The translations under genes and the position numbers were made by a program. Positions 6,468 through 6,966 of a stretch of 6,966 bases of DNA are shown here, in pieces. This stretch comes from Dehalococcoidia bacterium (GTDB taxonomy: Bacteria; Chloroflexota; Dehalococcoidia; UBA3495; JAAXIE01): the NCBI GenBank assembly GCA_012270525.1, contig JAAXIE010000069.1, forward strand, positions 1 to 6,966, in the 5' to 3' direction. The notes under the pieces were generated by a model. It was not told where the DNA came from. It searched no databases and saw nothing but the letters and a program-made list of their open reading frames with translations. Every line of letters begins with the position of its first letter. The stretch's first letter is position 1.

Positions 6468-6494
6468 ATGACCCTCGGGGAGGTCTGTTAGAAT
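6468..6494 (+). promoter_or_regulatory. Extended -10 promoter for the lipoprotein gene
   Basis: TAGAAT at 6489-6494 matches five of six -10 bases and is preceded by TG at 6486-6487, an extended -10 element. ATGACC at 6468-6473 is a four-of-six -35 match with a short 15-bp spacer. Transcription would begin near 6500, about 27 nt before the leader ATG at 6528. Confidence 0.4.
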
Positions 6495-6527
6495 TGGAGA
6501 AACAGGGCTGAAGGAGGCGTTAAAGAG

Positions 6528-6581
6528 ATGCAACCGGGGTCCGGCCTGCGCCATCGGAATGACCAAAGGGGAGACCGGTAG
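6528..6581 (+). CDS. Possible 17-residue leader ORF upstream of the lipoprotein
   Basis: An ATG at 6528 follows a near-perfect Shine-Dalgarno, AAGGAGG (6511-6517), with a 10-nt gap, and runs 17 codons (MQPGSGLRHRNDQRGDR) to TAG at 6579-6581. The lipoprotein ATG follows one base later in another frame. The strong ribosome-binding site in front of a short ORF suggests a leader peptide that couples or tunes translation of the lipoprotein. It could equally be chance, since the lipoprotein has its own weaker site. No known peptide family is recognised. Confidence 0.3.
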   Translation: MQPGSGLRHRNDQRGDR

Positions 6582-6582
6582 G

Positions 6583-6966
6583 ATGCAACAGCGAATGTCG
6601 CTAATCGTGGTCGTTGGCCTGCTGCTCGTCGCCATGGCCTGCGGAAGTGATCCGGCACCGGGTGCCACTCCCCCGCCCCTAACGTCGGAGCAGGTGGAGC
6701 AGGCGGTGGCCGAGGCCATCCGGTCCATCGAGACTCCCGGCGATATTGACGCCGAGCAGGTGCAGGAGATAGTGGTCGATGCTCTCGCCGACGCTCCGGA
6801 GGAGCTGGTGGCAGAGGTACAGGAAACCATCTCAGAGCGACTGGAGTCGATTCCTGAACCCGCGACCGTGGCGGAGGTGCAGGAGGTCGTCAGCAGGGCC
6901 ATCACTGAAGCCCTGCCTGACGAGATACCGCAAACGGGAGGCTCCGCCCCGGCACTTGGGCCGCCG
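6583..6966 (+). CDS. N-terminal part of a secreted lipoprotein with a repeated helical stalk (3' truncated)
   Basis: The frame opens at ATG 6583 and stays open to the window end, giving 128 visible residues. GGGGAG (6568-6573) lies 9 nt upstream; a second ATG at 6595 is also possible. Residues 1-20 form a short positive start, a hydrophobic core (LIVVVGLLLVAMA) and Cys20, a type II signal peptide with an imperfect lipobox (AMAC, Met at -2). After a Pro/Ala/Thr-rich spacer (23-33) comes an acidic segment of about four 20-residue helical repeats (36-111), then a Gly/Pro-rich stretch. I associate such lipobox-plus-repeat N-termini with solute-binding lipoproteins of Chloroflexota, but the ligand-binding domain would lie beyond the window, so that is inference. 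The gene is divergent from the molybdenum hydroxylase operon, which would fit uptake of its substrate. Much of it is overlapped on the minus strand by a non-coding extension of the small-subunit frame. Confidence 0.7.
   Translation, partial: MQQRMSLIVVVGLLLVAMACGSDPAPGATPPPLTSEQVEQAVAEAIRSIETPGDIDAEQVQEIVVDALADAPEELVAEVQETISERLESIPEPATVAEVQEVVSRAITEALPDEIPQTGGSAPALGPP
6688..6915 (+). repeat. Four degenerate ~20-residue repeats in the lipoprotein stalk
   Basis: Repeat units begin at residues 36 (EQVEQAV), 58 (EQVQEIV), 77 (AEVQETI) and 97 (AEVQEVV), with steps of 22, 19 and 20 residues, each ending near a Pro or Gly turn. The heptad-like hydrophobic spacing suggests amphipathic helices, perhaps a coiled-coil stalk that lifts the distal domain from the membrane. 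The DNA repeats are diverged, so this is an old duplication rather than a recent tandem expansion. Confidence 0.6.

Noticed and set aside
5844..6905. A 353-residue minus-strand frame with a long extension upstream of the [2Fe-2S] subunit
   Set aside because: Only the last ~167 residues have family likeness. The upstream part is Ser/Thr-rich and antisense to the lipoprotein, which has its own start, signal peptide and repeats.

Overview
The window is GC-rich, gene-dense bacterial DNA. The organism is probably a member of the Chloroflexota (Dehalococcoidia or SAR202-like). This is an inference from the style of the proteins: a lipoprotein with a repeated acidic helical stalk after the lipobox, a double zinc-ribbon membrane protein, and a maleate-isomerase-like protein beginning MYGWRARIG. 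No rRNA, tRNA or other phylogenetic marker is present, so the assignment is tentative. No mobile element, CRISPR array or tRNA gene was seen.

Layout. Positions 1-420 (+) hold the 3' end of a gene whose product resembles a bacterial PH-like domain with a disordered acidic tail. A 258-nt spacer with one hairpin separates it from a convergent gene at 679-1668 (-) for a double zinc-ribbon, multi-pass membrane protein. A 154-nt divergent promoter region follows. Then comes 1823-2554 (+), an Asp/Glu-racemase-superfamily protein closest in pattern to maleate isomerase and arylmalonate decarboxylase, in which both catalytic cysteine positions are substituted.

The second half is a three-gene operon on the minus strand, read from right to left: [2Fe-2S] subunit (5844-6347), molybdopterin catalytic subunit (3574-5847) and FAD subunit (2561-3577). 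Each junction is the same 4-nt GTGA overlap. Together they encode a complete cytoplasmic three-subunit molybdenum hydroxylase of the xanthine dehydrogenase family. Electrons would pass from the Mo centre through two [2Fe-2S] clusters to FAD. The FAD subunit carries an extra four-cysteine loop of the kind that binds a [4Fe-4S] cluster in 4-hydroxybenzoyl-CoA reductase and PaoB-type enzymes. The gene order (small, large, FAD) and subunit sizes also resemble the hcrCAB arrangement. The substrate cannot be read from the sequence. The Mo subunit keeps the catalytic Glu and the conserved Arg of the family, but departs from consensus at several cofactor-proximal motifs, including Arg in place of the usual Gln near Mo.

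Divergent from this operon, at the right edge, a secreted lipoprotein begins (6583 to the window end, +). It is preceded by an extended -10 promoter and a possible 17-codon leader ORF. By position it may be a substrate-binding lipoprotein for the compound the hydroxylase acts on, but only its N-terminal stalk is in view.
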